A stretch of DNA of 46,153 bases from Oscillospiraceae bacterium (GTDB lineage Bacteria > Bacillota > Clostridia > Oscillospirales > Ruminococcaceae): NCBI GenBank assembly GCA_022791315.1, contig JAAVYW010000004.1:1-46153 (forward strand), given 5' to 3'. Positions 7,950 through 16,231 of the stretch are shown here, piece after piece; position 1 is the stretch's first letter, and each line of letters opens with the position of its first letter. The position numbers and the translations under genes were made by a program. The notes beneath the pieces were generated by a model, which saw nothing but the letters and a program-made list of their open reading frames with translations, ran no database searches and was not told the origin of the DNA.

Positions 7950-8023
7950 ATTATATGGAGAAAAAGAAAAAAGGAGTTTGGACACAAAAATTTTTTTCCA
8001 AACAGGGGAAAATATGATAAAAT
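7950..8023. promoter_or_regulatory. divergent promoter region with inverted repeat
   Basis: On the minus strand, -10 TATAAT (7950-7955) serves the M14 gene. On the plus strand, TTTCCA (7995-8000), 17 bp and TAAAAT (8018-8023) serve the Nudix gene. Between them GTTTGGA (from about 7976) and TCCAAAC (to about 8003) form a 7-bp inverted repeat separated by an A/T tract. This could be an operator or a small hairpin. Confidence 0.5.
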
Positions 8024-8078
8024 AGTATCGTTAAATCCGGCGCCCGCTTCCGGGCAAGACCAAAAAGGAGAGAACGCT

Positions 8079-8621
8079 ATGCAGCATCTGGAAGAACAAT
8101 TGGAGAGCCAGACCCTCTACGACGGCAAAATCATCCGTGTGGTGAGAGACCGTGTGCGTCTGGAAAACGGCAGGGAGGCCTTCCGGGAGGTGGTTCACCA
8201 TCCCGGCGGCGTGTGCGTCCTGGCCCTGACAGAGCAGCAGGAGGTCCTGCTGGTGCGCCAGTTCCGCTACCCTTACGGGGAGGAGCTCTTGGAACTCCCC
8301 GCCGGCAAGCGGGAGCCAGGGGAAGACCCCCGCCTCTGCGGCATCCGGGAATTGGAGGAGGAAACCGGCTACCAGGCCGGGGAGTTCCTGGACTTTGGCC
8401 GCCTCTATCCCACCCCCGGCTATTGCGGCGAGATTATCTATCTCTTCCTCGCCCGGGATTTGCGCCCCTCCCGCCAGCACCTGGACGAGGACGAATTCCT
8501 GGACGTGGTAAAGCTCCCCCTGTCCGAGGCCCTGGCAATGGTGCTGGATGGCCGCCTGCCCGATGCCAAGACCCAGATTGCCCTGCTCAAATACGCCGCC
8601 CTTTCCTCCCAGGGAAAGTGA
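8079..8621 (+). CDS. Nudix hydrolase (ADP-ribose pyrophosphatase type)
   Basis: 180 residues. The Nudix box is complete (GKREPGEDP followed by RELEEETGY), giving the metal-binding glutamates for hydrolysis of a nucleoside diphosphate linked to another group. The flanks (VVHHPGGVCVLAL, VRQFRYPYGEELLELPAG) are those of ADP-ribose pyrophosphatases (NudF/YqkG), so it should clear ADP-ribose to AMP and ribose 5-phosphate. The start is ATG 8079, eight bases after AAAGGAG. A longer frame without a ribosome site would cross the promoter region. It is followed 64 bases later by a phosphatase gene on the same strand. Confidence 0.93.
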   Translation: MQHLEEQLESQTLYDGKIIRVVRDRVRLENGREAFREVVHHPGGVCVLALTEQQEVLLVRQFRYPYGEELLELPAGKREPGEDPRLCGIRELEEETGYQAGEFLDFGRLYPTPGYCGEIIYLFLARDLRPSRQHLDEDEFLDVVKLPLSEALAMVLDGRLPDAKTQIALLKYAALSSQGK

Positions 8622-8685
8622 CCGCCGGCAGCCCAAACACAAGAGAAAGGAAGTTTCCACCCATCGGAAGCTATGGTGACAGCAT

Positions 8686-9390
8686 ATGAGACTGGTATTT
8701 GTTCGACACGGGGAACCGGATTATGAGCACGATTCCCTCACCGAGAAGGGCTGGCGGGAGTCCCAGCTGCTGGTGCCCCGCCTGCGGGGGGAAGACTCCA
8801 TCGACACCATCTACTGTTCCCCCCTGGGCCGGGCCCTTGACACCGCCAAGGCAACCTTGGCCGCCACAAAGATGGAGCCGGTTATCTGCCCCTGGCTCAA
8901 GGAGTTTTTTGTCCCTGTTATAGACCCCCAGACCGGGGAGCAGCGCATCCCCTGGGATTTCCTCCCCGGCTGGTGGACAGAGCAGCCGGAATTTTACCAC
9001 AAGGACACCTGGCTCCAGTCCCCCGTCATGCGCAGCGGCAACGTGGCGGCAGAATACCAAAAGGTCTGCGACGGCATCGACAGCCTGCTGGCCGAATACG
9101 GCTACGAGCGTCAGGGCAACTTCTACCGTTCCAACGACCCCAAAGAGGAGAGCCTTATCTTCTTCTGCCACCTGGGCGCAGAGTTCGCCGTCCTCTCCCA
9201 CCTGCTGGGCATTGCCCCGCCGCTGCTGTGGCAGGGCTTCTTCGTGGCCCCCTCCTCCCTCACCATTCTGGAGACCGAGGAGCGCAAACCCGGCGAGGCC
9301 TTCTTCCGCTGCAAAACCCTGGGAGACACCTCCCACCTCTACATTGCCGGCGAAAAGCCCTCAGAAATGGGCTTCTTCGGCCAGGCGTAG
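8686..9390 (+). CDS. histidine phosphatase superfamily protein
   Basis: 234 residues. The RHG motif with the phospho-accepting His is at residues 7-9 (FVRHGEPD). The Arg in YCSPLGRALDTA, a Glu region, and the second His in FFCHLGAEF (His162) complete the branch 1 phosphatase/phosphoglycerate-mutase fold. The long insert between the two halves is unlike true phosphoglycerate mutases, so it is more likely a phosphatase for a small metabolite; the substrate is unknown. The ribosome site is weak. It is probably cotranscribed with the Nudix gene and ends at a bidirectional terminator. Confidence 0.88.
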   Translation: MRLVFVRHGEPDYEHDSLTEKGWRESQLLVPRLRGEDSIDTIYCSPLGRALDTAKATLAATKMEPVICPWLKEFFVPVIDPQTGEQRIPWDFLPGWWTEQPEFYHKDTWLQSPVMRSGNVAAEYQKVCDGIDSLLAEYGYERQGNFYRSNDPKEESLIFFCHLGAEFAVLSHLLGIAPPLLWQGFFVAPSSLTILETEERKPGEAFFRCKTLGDTSHLYIAGEKPSEMGFFGQA

Positions 9391-9404
9391 CCTCCCCGCC
9401 CAAC

Positions 9405-9442
9405 GAAAAAAGGAGTAACCGTGGGACGGTTACTCCTTTTTG
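9405..9442. terminator. bidirectional terminator
   Basis: Perfect 11-bp stem GGAGTAACCGT / ACGGTTACTCC (9412-9422, 9426-9436) with a GGG three-base loop, flanked by A6 on the left and T5 on the right. It separates the converging phosphatase and methyltransferase genes and can work on both strands. Confidence 0.92.
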
Positions 9443-9447
9443 TACTC

Positions 9448-10203
9448 TTATCCCTTTTTCGCCAGCACGCAGAACCACTCCTCGTTTCCCGCTTCCTGCT
9501 TCAAAAACGCGGGAAAACAGAACTGCCTGATTTCCCCATACCCCAGCTCCGCCAGCTTCTCCAGCAGCAGCCGTCGCCGGATGGGGAAATAGTGCTCCTC
9601 AAAAATCTCTTTCCCAACGATTTTGTTCTCCCGCTCAAAGGTATAGAGCAGGTTAAACGTCATGGTGTTGTCCGGGTTGTAGTCCCAGGCCTGCACAAGG
9701 TTCACCCGGGTCTCCCCGTCAAAGAAGGGGTTGTAGAGGTAAAAGCGCTGACGCTCCCGCAAAATGCGGTCCCAGTGGCGCATATCAAAATAGAGATACC
9801 CGCCCTCCTTCACCAGCGCGTCCATGCGTCCCAGGGCGGAGAGCAGCTGGCTGTTTTCCACATAGGGCAGGGAATTCCCCGTGCTGGCAACGCAGTCAAA
9901 CTGCATCCCATCCCAGCAGGCCAGCTCCCTAAAATCGCCCTGCCGGAGCTCCACCTCATAGCCCCGCCGCCCTGCCTTTTCCCGGCATTTCTCCAGCATG
10001 GCCCGGCTCAAATCCGAGCCCCAGAGATTCTTCCCCAGGGCCGCCAGGGGCAGGGTGACGTTCCCGGTACCAATGCTCACATCCAGCACTGTCTGAATCC
10101 CCGTCCCCTGCAAAACCTGCTCCCAATGCCTTTGATAGGCCTGAAACCGGTCTTCGTTTTCAAACAGGTCATAAATATCCGCCCGGTCATACAAACTCGC
10201 CAT
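9448..10203 (-). CDS. class I SAM-dependent methyltransferase
   Basis: 251 residues. Motif I VLDVSIGTGNVTLPLA (from about residue 39) with the following SDLS acidic segment is the SAM pocket. The acidic QGDFREL and the CVASTGNSLPYV region resemble small-molecule methyltransferases (Methyltransf_25 type), and a beta-rich C-terminal part follows (TMTFNLLYTFE). The acceptor is unknown. The start follows AGGAAAGGG. It lies after the terminator of the ABC export operon, so it is probably a separate unit. Confidence 0.85.
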   Translation of the reverse strand: MASLYDRADIYDLFENEDRFQAYQRHWEQVLQGTGIQTVLDVSIGTGNVTLPLAALGKNLWGSDLSRAMLEKCREKAGRRGYEVELRQGDFRELACWDGMQFDCVASTGNSLPYVENSQLLSALGRMDALVKEGGYLYFDMRHWDRILRERQRFYLYNPFFDGETRVNLVQAWDYNPDNTMTFNLLYTFERENKIVGKEIFEEHYFPIRRRLLLEKLAELGYGEIRQFCFPAFLKQEAGNEEWFCVLAKKG

Positions 10204-10227
10204 ACCCTTTCCTCCCTATTCTATTGA

Positions 10228-10262
10228 TAAAATCCCCGCAGTTTTAGATTGCGGGGATTTTA
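10228..10262 (-). terminator. terminator of the Gld-like ABC operon
   Basis: 12-bp stem AAAATCCCCGCA / TGCGGGGATTTT with a nine-base loop, ending in T-rich sequence on the minus strand, three bases after the DUF4340 stop codon. Confidence 0.9.
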
Positions 10263-10264
10263 CA

Positions 10265-11722
10265 CTAATTCCAGTCAATACTCACCTGCTGGTCGTTCAG
10301 CAGTTTGGGCAGCTCTTCCACTACCTTGTCATAATAGGTGTCCTTGATAAAGTAGTCTGGCGCGCCGTTGAGGGCCAAGTACATCCGCCGGTTGCCCGCA
10401 GGGATAAACTCCACCACGTCGCTCTTCCCATTGGTATAGACATACTCATAGGTGAGCACTGCCGCCTCCTCTGTCTCTGCGCCATCGCTGCGGGAATTCA
10501 CAATGCAGTTGAGCATCAGCTGGTAGAACACCTTGAAGTTGCCCAAATCCAGCTCCTGCCCGTCCAGGGTAATCCTGGTGGGCATCATCTGCCCCTCCGT
10601 GCCCTTCTCCTCGCTGATGGCGGTCTCCACGGCAAATTCATAGGTGGTGCCTTCCAGCGTCACCCGCACCGTCTTCAAATCGCCCAGCCGGGGCATCAGC
10701 ACCATGTTGGACATCATGTCCTCCAGCTGCCAGCCGTGCCACAGCACACCGGCGCTGCCCATGCTAAAAATCACGGGCTCCCTGTTCTTCATCAGGTATG
10801 TCACGCCGTTCACCCTGCTGGTCTTCAGCACCAGTGGCTCCTCCCAATCGGGGTGGGTCACGGTGAGCGCATACTGGGGCTCGTCCATCCCATAGGTAGC
10901 CAGCTCCTCCTCCGTGGGGTGCACGGCCACCACGCTCTGGGCGGTCACTCCCATCAGGGCCCGGGTCAGGTTGGTGGTCACATCCGCTTTCATCTCCATC
11001 TGGATGGGGGAGACAATGTCGTAGAGGTTAAAGCCCAGCTTGGCAATCTCGCTCTCCTCCGAGGGCTTCACAATGTCAATGGGCTCTGCCAGCAGCGCGC
11101 CCTCCATCTGGAAACGGGTGATTCCCGCCATCACGGCATCCTCATAGGCCGTAAGCTGTAGGTTCAGGAAATCCCCCAGCGAGCGGAAAAACACATTGCT
11201 GGAACTGGCCGAGAGCACATACACCGTGCCCTTGTCCTCGCTGGTATTCATATAGTAACCCCCGTCCGAGGGCACTGCACTGCCGAAGTACACGGTGCGG
11301 CTGCTGCCGTCACTGTACTTCATATCCACCGTGGCCCCCGGGCTGTCCAGGCCATACTGGGCCAGGTCGGTCACATCCTCAAATTTTTCCTCCGCATTGA
11401 TGTTGGCGCAGGCGCTTGCCACCGCGTTGCCCGAGCCGGTAACGGGCTGGGCCTCCAGCAGTTCCTCGATATACCACACCTTTGCCCCGGAGGTGTCCTT
11501 GCGGTAAATCACCTTGTATTGGCCACTGGGGTTTTTCACGGTAATGTTCTCAATGTCCTCCGAGGAACCGGATACCACGTTAATCAGCTCGTCCACATTT
11601 CCCAGCGGGTCATCCCCCTGGGGCTCGCTGCCCTTCAGCAGGAAACGCACCGCCACCAACACCCCGGCCAGCACCACCAGGCACGCCAGCGCAATCGTCA
11701 GGGATTTCATCTGTTTCCTCAT
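10265..11722 (-). CDS. DUF4340 domain protein of ABC export operon
   Basis: 485 residues. It has one N-terminal membrane anchor (LTIALACLVVLAGVLVAVRFLL), then two beta-rich DUF4340-type repeats (VWYIEELL...YGLDSPGATV and AVHPTEEELATYGMDEP...). The bulk would lie outside the membrane. Start ATG 11722 overlaps the stop of the GldG-like gene as ATGA and has AGGAGG six bases upstream, so the two are translationally coupled. In Bacteroidetes and many Clostridia this family accompanies GldF/GldG-like transporters; its biochemical task is not established. Last gene of a four-gene operon. Confidence 0.88.
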   Translation of the reverse strand: MRKQMKSLTIALACLVVLAGVLVAVRFLLKGSEPQGDDPLGNVDELINVVSGSSEDIENITVKNPSGQYKVIYRKDTSGAKVWYIEELLEAQPVTGSGNAVASACANINAEEKFEDVTDLAQYGLDSPGATVDMKYSDGSSRTVYFGSAVPSDGGYYMNTSEDKGTVYVLSASSSNVFFRSLGDFLNLQLTAYEDAVMAGITRFQMEGALLAEPIDIVKPSEESEIAKLGFNLYDIVSPIQMEMKADVTTNLTRALMGVTAQSVVAVHPTEEELATYGMDEPQYALTVTHPDWEEPLVLKTSRVNGVTYLMKNREPVIFSMGSAGVLWHGWQLEDMMSNMVLMPRLGDLKTVRVTLEGTTYEFAVETAISEEKGTEGQMMPTRITLDGQELDLGNFKVFYQLMLNCIVNSRSDGAETEEAAVLTYEYVYTNGKSDVVEFIPAGNRRMYLALNGAPDYFIKDTYYDKVVEELPKLLNDQQVSIDWN

Positions 11723-13194
11723 AAATGCCTCCTGCGCACCCACACCACAATCCCAATCGCCAGCACCGCCAGCGGCAGCACAATCACAAAGGCCACTGCA
11801 ATGCCGTACACCTGCCCTTGGGTGAAGGAAATGTAGCTGGTGTCAATGTTCTTGGGCACAATTTCCACGCCCTCTTCCTTGTCCACCATTTGGCCCAACA
11901 GGTTCACCAGATAGTCCCCGTTGGAGAACGAGGTGCTCTGCAGCAGGCTGGTGCTGAAGAAGGAGCTGGAGGCGAACACCGCCACATGGGATTCCAGCGC
12001 GTCCAGCTGGTCATAGCGCATCTGGGTTGCCAGCACCAGCGCCGGGATAGTCTCGTTGCGCACATTGTCGCTAAAGCTAAAGCCCTCTTCCGCATCCACC
12101 GGGGCCACCCCGGATTCTGCGGAAAACTGCAAGAGGGTCGCAGTAGAGCGGCTCCCCTTGGCCTCAAAGGCAATGGACAGGGGCCGGGCCGAGGGCATGG
12201 CCGCCGGATAACTGCGGCTGGCAAATTTCTCGGTGTATTTCTCTGTGGCATCGTTGCTCACATATTGGGCAATGGCGTAGTAGGGGTTCATGCTGATGAC
12301 GTTGTTCACATTGGTCTCATACACCACGCCGCTCTCCAAGTTGATGCCCCAGTCGGAGAGGAACAGTTCCAGGTTGGGCAGCGAGGGCTGGGTGGGGTCG
12401 GCGATATAGAGCAGGTTCTTGCCATACATGGTGCCGTTGTCCAGGAATTTTTCCAGCAGTCGGATTTCCTCCTCAGTGTAGTCCCGCAACGGCGCGCAGA
12501 TAACCACCACATTGGTGTCCTCCGGGATTTCGCCCACCGCCAGGTGTACGGATTCCACCTGATAGGTATTCTGCTCCAGCAGGGAGGTGAGCACCGGCAG
12601 CTCCGTCTCGTCGTGGCCCGAGAGCACCGCCACCTTGTAGGATTTCTCCGACACCACGTTCATAATGGCGCTGGTAACCGCCTCCTCCGCACGGGAAGAG
12701 GTGATAGACGCCCCGGTACTGTAGGCCGAAGTCTGGGTGTTAAAGAGGTCATAGGCGGTGAGCACCTTGGCCTTTTCCCCGCAGGTAATCAGCACGTTCC
12801 CGCTCTGTAACGACAGGTCGGGATACTGGGAGACAAACCCCGGGTTCTTCACCACGTTCACATATTCCACTTTGATTTTGTCGGTGAGCTTGCCGTAGCC
12901 CTTGAGAATCTCGTTTGCCTGGGAGAAATAGTCGTTCACCCCGGCAAAGGAGGCCTCGTCCGCCAAAATGGTAATTTTTACGTCCTTATTCAGGGTTTTC
13001 ACATAGTCCTTGGTGGTGTCGCTGATTTCAAAGAGCCCCTCTCTGGTCAGGTCAATTTCCAGCGGGTAGCGCTCCACCAGCGCCGTGGCAATCACATTGA
13101 TGATGACGATTGCCGCGATAAAAATCACGGTAAATGCGGTGGCAAAGGTGCCGAATTTCAGCTTCCGCCCCGCTTCCGGACTGTTCAGTTTCAT
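11719..13194 (-). CDS. GldG-like ABC transport auxiliary membrane protein
   Basis: 491 residues. An N-terminal membrane helix (TVIFIAAIVIINVIATAL), a long extracytoplasmic part starting with the conserved LTREGLFEISDTTKDYV and DVKITILADE, and a C-terminal helix ending in a basic tail (VVWVRRRHL) give the GldG/ABC_transp_aux architecture. Members pair with the GldA ATPase and GldF permease. In gliding bacteria they support motility, but in Firmicutes they probably export or organise envelope material (inference). The start at ATG 13194 behind GGGAAGGAAGAGA is chosen; upstream in-frame codons read through a repeat element. Confidence 0.88.
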   Translation of the reverse strand: MKLNSPEAGRKLKFGTFATAFTVIFIAAIVIINVIATALVERYPLEIDLTREGLFEISDTTKDYVKTLNKDVKITILADEASFAGVNDYFSQANEILKGYGKLTDKIKVEYVNVVKNPGFVSQYPDLSLQSGNVLITCGEKAKVLTAYDLFNTQTSAYSTGASITSSRAEEAVTSAIMNVVSEKSYKVAVLSGHDETELPVLTSLLEQNTYQVESVHLAVGEIPEDTNVVVICAPLRDYTEEEIRLLEKFLDNGTMYGKNLLYIADPTQPSLPNLELFLSDWGINLESGVVYETNVNNVISMNPYYAIAQYVSNDATEKYTEKFASRSYPAAMPSARPLSIAFEAKGSRSTATLLQFSAESGVAPVDAEEGFSFSDNVRNETIPALVLATQMRYDQLDALESHVAVFASSSFFSTSLLQSTSFSNGDYLVNLLGQMVDKEEGVEIVPKNIDTSYISFTQGQVYGIAVAFVIVLPLAVLAIGIVVWVRRRHL

Positions 13195-13235
13195 TCTCTT
13201 CCTTCCCTTCTCCGGCGTTTTGCCCTTTTGGCCAT

Positions 13236-13268
13236 GTCCCCTTCGGGGGCCAACGCATGTTGGCCCTT
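13236..13268 (-). repeat. intergenic hairpin repeat, copy B
   Basis: Related to 1408-1443. It contains CCCC-TTC-GGGG (13238-13248) overlapping a perfect GGGCCAAC-GCAT-GTTGGCCC hairpin (13247-13266). It lies 42 bases upstream of the GldG-like start codon, inside the operon. Confidence 0.55.
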
Positions 13269-13353
13269 CACCAGCAGCCAGCCCGGCCGCCGGCCCTGTC
13301 TTCTGTTGTCCCCTGCCCAGCCTCCGCACAAAGGCGGGGCCATGTAGCCGAGG

Positions 13354-14058
13354 TCAGCTCCAGCGCCGCCGCTCAATGACACGTATCGTCAGGAAAATGA
13401 AGATGGCCGCCACACTCAGATAAAACACCGCGTCGGCGTAGTTAAATTTCCCCATCACAAAGCCGGTATAGCGCTCATAGAAGGAAACCCCGGTGACAAT
13501 CTTTTGCAGCAGGGTGTTTGTCACCACGTTTTTCAGGTTGTCAATGAGCATCAAAAAGAGCATCACTGCAAAGCCGCCCACTGCCGCAATCACCTGGTTC
13601 TCTGTCAGGGTGGAGATAAACATCCCAATGGCAATCAGCGCCGTAGCCAGCAGGATGGTGCCGATGAGGTTGCCGAAGACCACGCTCCAGGCCACCGTGG
13701 TAAAGATGGCGATGACAAAGGCATACACCAGCGTCACAGCCAGCCCCATGCAGAACACGCACAGCGCCGCCAAAAATTTCCCCATTACCAGGGAAAAGAG
13801 GCTGATGGGGGCGGTGAGCAGGGCCTGGTCGGTCTTCTGCTTCTTGTCCTCACTCATCAGCCGCATGGTGAGGATGGGGATTAAGAACATGATAATGGAA
13901 AACAGGCTGGAATACACCCCTGTAATGGAGGAATACCCGCTGTAGAGGTTATTGGTGAAAAAGAAGAACCCGGAAAAGATGTAAAACACCGCCAGGTAAA
14001 TGTACCCAATCGGGGAACGGAAATAGGCGCTGAATTCGCGCCGCAGGATTGCCAGCAT
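13354..14058 (-). CDS. GldF-like ABC-2 permease
   Basis: 234 residues with six hydrophobic segments. The opening LAILRREFSAYFRSPIGYIYLAVF is typical of ABC-2 permeases related to GldF/NosY, with the conserved cytoplasmic stretch LTMRLMSEDKKQKTDQALLTAP between helices. It forms the membrane channel for the ATPase encoded just upstream. AGGTGA six bases before ATG is a good ribosome site. The gap of about 160 bases to the GldG-like gene holds hairpin repeat B. Confidence 0.92.
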   Translation of the reverse strand: MLAILRREFSAYFRSPIGYIYLAVFYIFSGFFFFTNNLYSGYSSITGVYSSLFSIIMFLIPILTMRLMSEDKKQKTDQALLTAPISLFSLVMGKFLAALCVFCMGLAVTLVYAFVIAIFTTVAWSVVFGNLIGTILLATALIAIGMFISTLTENQVIAAVGGFAVMLFLMLIDNLKNVVTNTLLQKIVTGVSFYERYTGFVMGKFNYADAVFYLSVAAIFIFLTIRVIERRRWS

Positions 14059-14152
14059 TTTAAATCACCTGTCCTTTCTGCCTATTGGGGCTGATAACCG
14101 CTGTCTGCCATGCGGGCAGGGGCCCCAAGAGGGGGATGAAAAATTCAAAAAT

Positions 14153-15121
14153 TTATTTTTCATCCTTTTCACCCCCGCTGGGTTTGCCGGCGCTGTCGTC
14201 CACCAGCTGGAGGAAGATGTCTTCCAGCGTCAGCTCCGAGGAGCGCATGCTGAGGATAGGCCAGCTGCGTTCGGCCAGGCGCTTGAAAATCTCCCGGCGG
14301 ATGTCCTCACCCTTCTTGGCCTCCACCGAGAAATCGTATACGCCATCCTCCCGGACCCCCAGCTTTGCCACCTCCAGCATCCCCGGTATCTTGGCGAGCA
14401 GGCGGTAAACCTCCTCCTCCGGCCCGTCCACCCGCAAAACCAGCTTGTGGTCGGTGGACATGGCGCGGGAGAGGTTGTCCGGCGTGTCGTCCGCCACCAG
14501 CTTGCCCCGGTTGATGACAATCACCCGCTCACAAACCGCCTGTACCTCCGGCAGGATGTGGGAGGAGAGAATCACGGTGTGCTTTTCCCCCAATTCCTTA
14601 ATCAGGGTGCGGATGTCAATAATCTGCTTCGGGTCCAGCCCCACGGTGGGCTCGTCCAGAATCAGGATGTCCGGGGACCCCAGCAGCGCCTGGGCAATGC
14701 CCACCCTCTGCCGGTAGCCCTTGGAGAGGTTTTTGATGGCCCGGCCATAGACATGGTCGATTTTCACCTGGCGGCAGATTTCCATAATCTGCTCTTTCCG
14801 GTTGCCCGTCACCTTTTTCAGGTCATACATAAAGTCCAGATATTCTTTCACCGTCATATCCAGGTACAAGGGCGGGTGCTCCGGCAGGTAGCCGATGTGC
14901 TTTTTCGCCTCAATGGGGTCCTCCAGGATGTCAATGCCCGCAATTTTTGCCGTCCCGCTGGTGGACGAGAGATAGCCGGTGAGGATGTTCATCGTGGTGG
15001 ATTTCCCCGCGCCGTTGGGCCCCAGGAAGCCTAAAATCTCCCCGTCCCCCACGGTAAAGCTGATGTGGTCCACCACAGCCGTCTCACCGTACTTTTTGGT
15101 GAGGTCTTTTACCTCAATCAT
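14153..15121 (-). CDS. ABC transporter ATPase (GldA-like)
   Basis: 322 residues. Walker A GPNGAGKST (34-42), signature LSKGY (132-136), Walker B ILILDEPT (152-159) and a switch His in LSSHILPEV are all intact. The ~100-residue C-terminal part matches the DUF4162-like tail of GldA/CcmA-type ATPases. It energises the GldF-like permease downstream. The start follows GGAGG by eight bases. First gene of the operon running to 10265. Confidence 0.94.
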   Translation of the reverse strand: MIEVKDLTKKYGETAVVDHISFTVGDGEILGFLGPNGAGKSTTMNILTGYLSSTSGTAKIAGIDILEDPIEAKKHIGYLPEHPPLYLDMTVKEYLDFMYDLKKVTGNRKEQIMEICRQVKIDHVYGRAIKNLSKGYRQRVGIAQALLGSPDILILDEPTVGLDPKQIIDIRTLIKELGEKHTVILSSHILPEVQAVCERVIVINRGKLVADDTPDNLSRAMSTDHKLVLRVDGPEEEVYRLLAKIPGMLEVAKLGVREDGVYDFSVEAKKGEDIRREIFKRLAERSWPILSMRSSELTLEDIFLQLVDDSAGKPSGGEKDEK

Positions 15122-15291
15122 GTGTCAACCCTCCTGAGCGGCCCGGTAAAAGCCGCTGATTTGCATCTGTTTCGTTTTGCGCCCGGGTCTCCCCAAGCTA
15201 TGCAGTGAATAGAACAGCGTGCCGCGCCGCGGCACAGCCCGCCTTTGGCGGGTATCAGCCGGCAAAGCCGGCTGACGCTGCGCATATTATA
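15122..15291 (-). promoter_or_regulatory. leader of the ABC operon with three trinucleotide-loop hairpins
   Basis: A minus-strand -10 TATAAT lies at 15286-15291; its -35 is unclear. The transcribed leader begins with three consecutive perfect hairpins, each with a three-base loop: TCAGCCGGC/GCCGGCTGA (15255-15275), CCCGCC/GGCGGG (15238-15252) and GTGCCGC/GCGGCAC (15219-15235). About 100 further bases precede the ATPase start, with no terminator seen. Confidence 0.6.
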
Positions 15292-15382
15292 GCAGAGTTT
15301 TAAATCGAATGTGTAAACAAAACTTGAAAAAACCTGTAAATTCCGTCATTTTTACAAAAAATTTATGAACAAACGCCTTCTT

Positions 15383-16231
15383 TTAGTTCCCCTCTCCCAA
15401 AAACAGCCGGGCAAAGTTGTCGTAGAGAATCGCCCGGTTCTCCTCCTCGGAGAGCCCCAGGGCCAAAAACCGTCCCAGCTCCTTCTCGTGGTCCCACATG
15501 GGGTAGTCGGTGCCAAAGAAAAAGCGTTCCACACCGCAGCGGCCCAGCATTTCCAGGGCCTTCCCCTTCTCCAGCGCAAAGAGGGTGCTGGAGGTGTCCA
15601 TATACGCATTGGTGTTTGCCAGCCACTCCGCCGATTCGTCCCACTGCCGGTAGCCCCCGAAGTGGGCGGCAATGGCGGTGAGCCCCGGCACCTTTTGCAG
15701 CACGTTGTAGAGCCGCTTGGGGTGGGAGAAGTCATACCGGTCGTCCCCTGTGTGGAAGAGCACCGGCAGCTTTTTCTCCGCCAGCAGCTTGTACACCGGC
15801 ATCATCCGCTCATCATCGATGGGGAATTTCTGGAAATCCGGGTGCAGCTTCACGCCCCGCAGCCCCAGCTCCCCGATACGGCCGATTTCCTCCTCTATCC
15901 GGGGATAGTCCGGATGGAGCGTTGCCAGCCCCACAAACTGGGGGTACTTCCCGCACTTCTCATGGATAAAGTTGTTGATGGTCTCCACCTGTCCCGGTGT
16001 GGTGGCAGTGGAGCAAACCAGGTACTTTGTCACCCCGATTTTCTCCCCCTGCTCCACCAGCCGGTGGGGCAGCCCCACCTCCGCCATGGGGATACCATAG
16101 AAATCCCCTATCGAGCGTGTGGCCTTCTCCGCGATTTTCCCGGGAAAAATGTGGGCGTGGGCGTCCGCCACCCGGTAAAACGCCTCCCCCACCAGTACCC
16201 CCTTGTGTTCCACCACTTGAAATCCCGTCAT
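15383..16231 (-). CDS. amidohydrolase (Amidohydro_2 family)
   Basis: 282 residues. The metal-binding HAH motif is at residues 25-27 (ADAHAHIFP). It continues with GVKLHPDF, LFHTGDD, AIAAHFGG and the catalytic-type Asp in FFFGTDYP, the order expected for the amidohydrolase_2 (ACMSD-like TIM barrel) group. Members hydrolyse or decarboxylate small ring or amide compounds; no specific substrate can be read. Its ATG overlaps the stop of the nucleotidyltransferase gene (ATGA at 16228-16231), so the two are translated as a pair. Confidence 0.88.
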   Translation of the reverse strand: MTGFQVVEHKGVLVGEAFYRVADAHAHIFPGKIAEKATRSIGDFYGIPMAEVGLPHRLVEQGEKIGVTKYLVCSTATTPGQVETINNFIHEKCGKYPQFVGLATLHPDYPRIEEEIGRIGELGLRGVKLHPDFQKFPIDDERMMPVYKLLAEKKLPVLFHTGDDRYDFSHPKRLYNVLQKVPGLTAIAAHFGGYRQWDESAEWLANTNAYMDTSSTLFALEKGKALEMLGRCGVERFFFGTDYPMWDHEKELGRFLALGLSEEENRAILYDNFARLFLGEGN

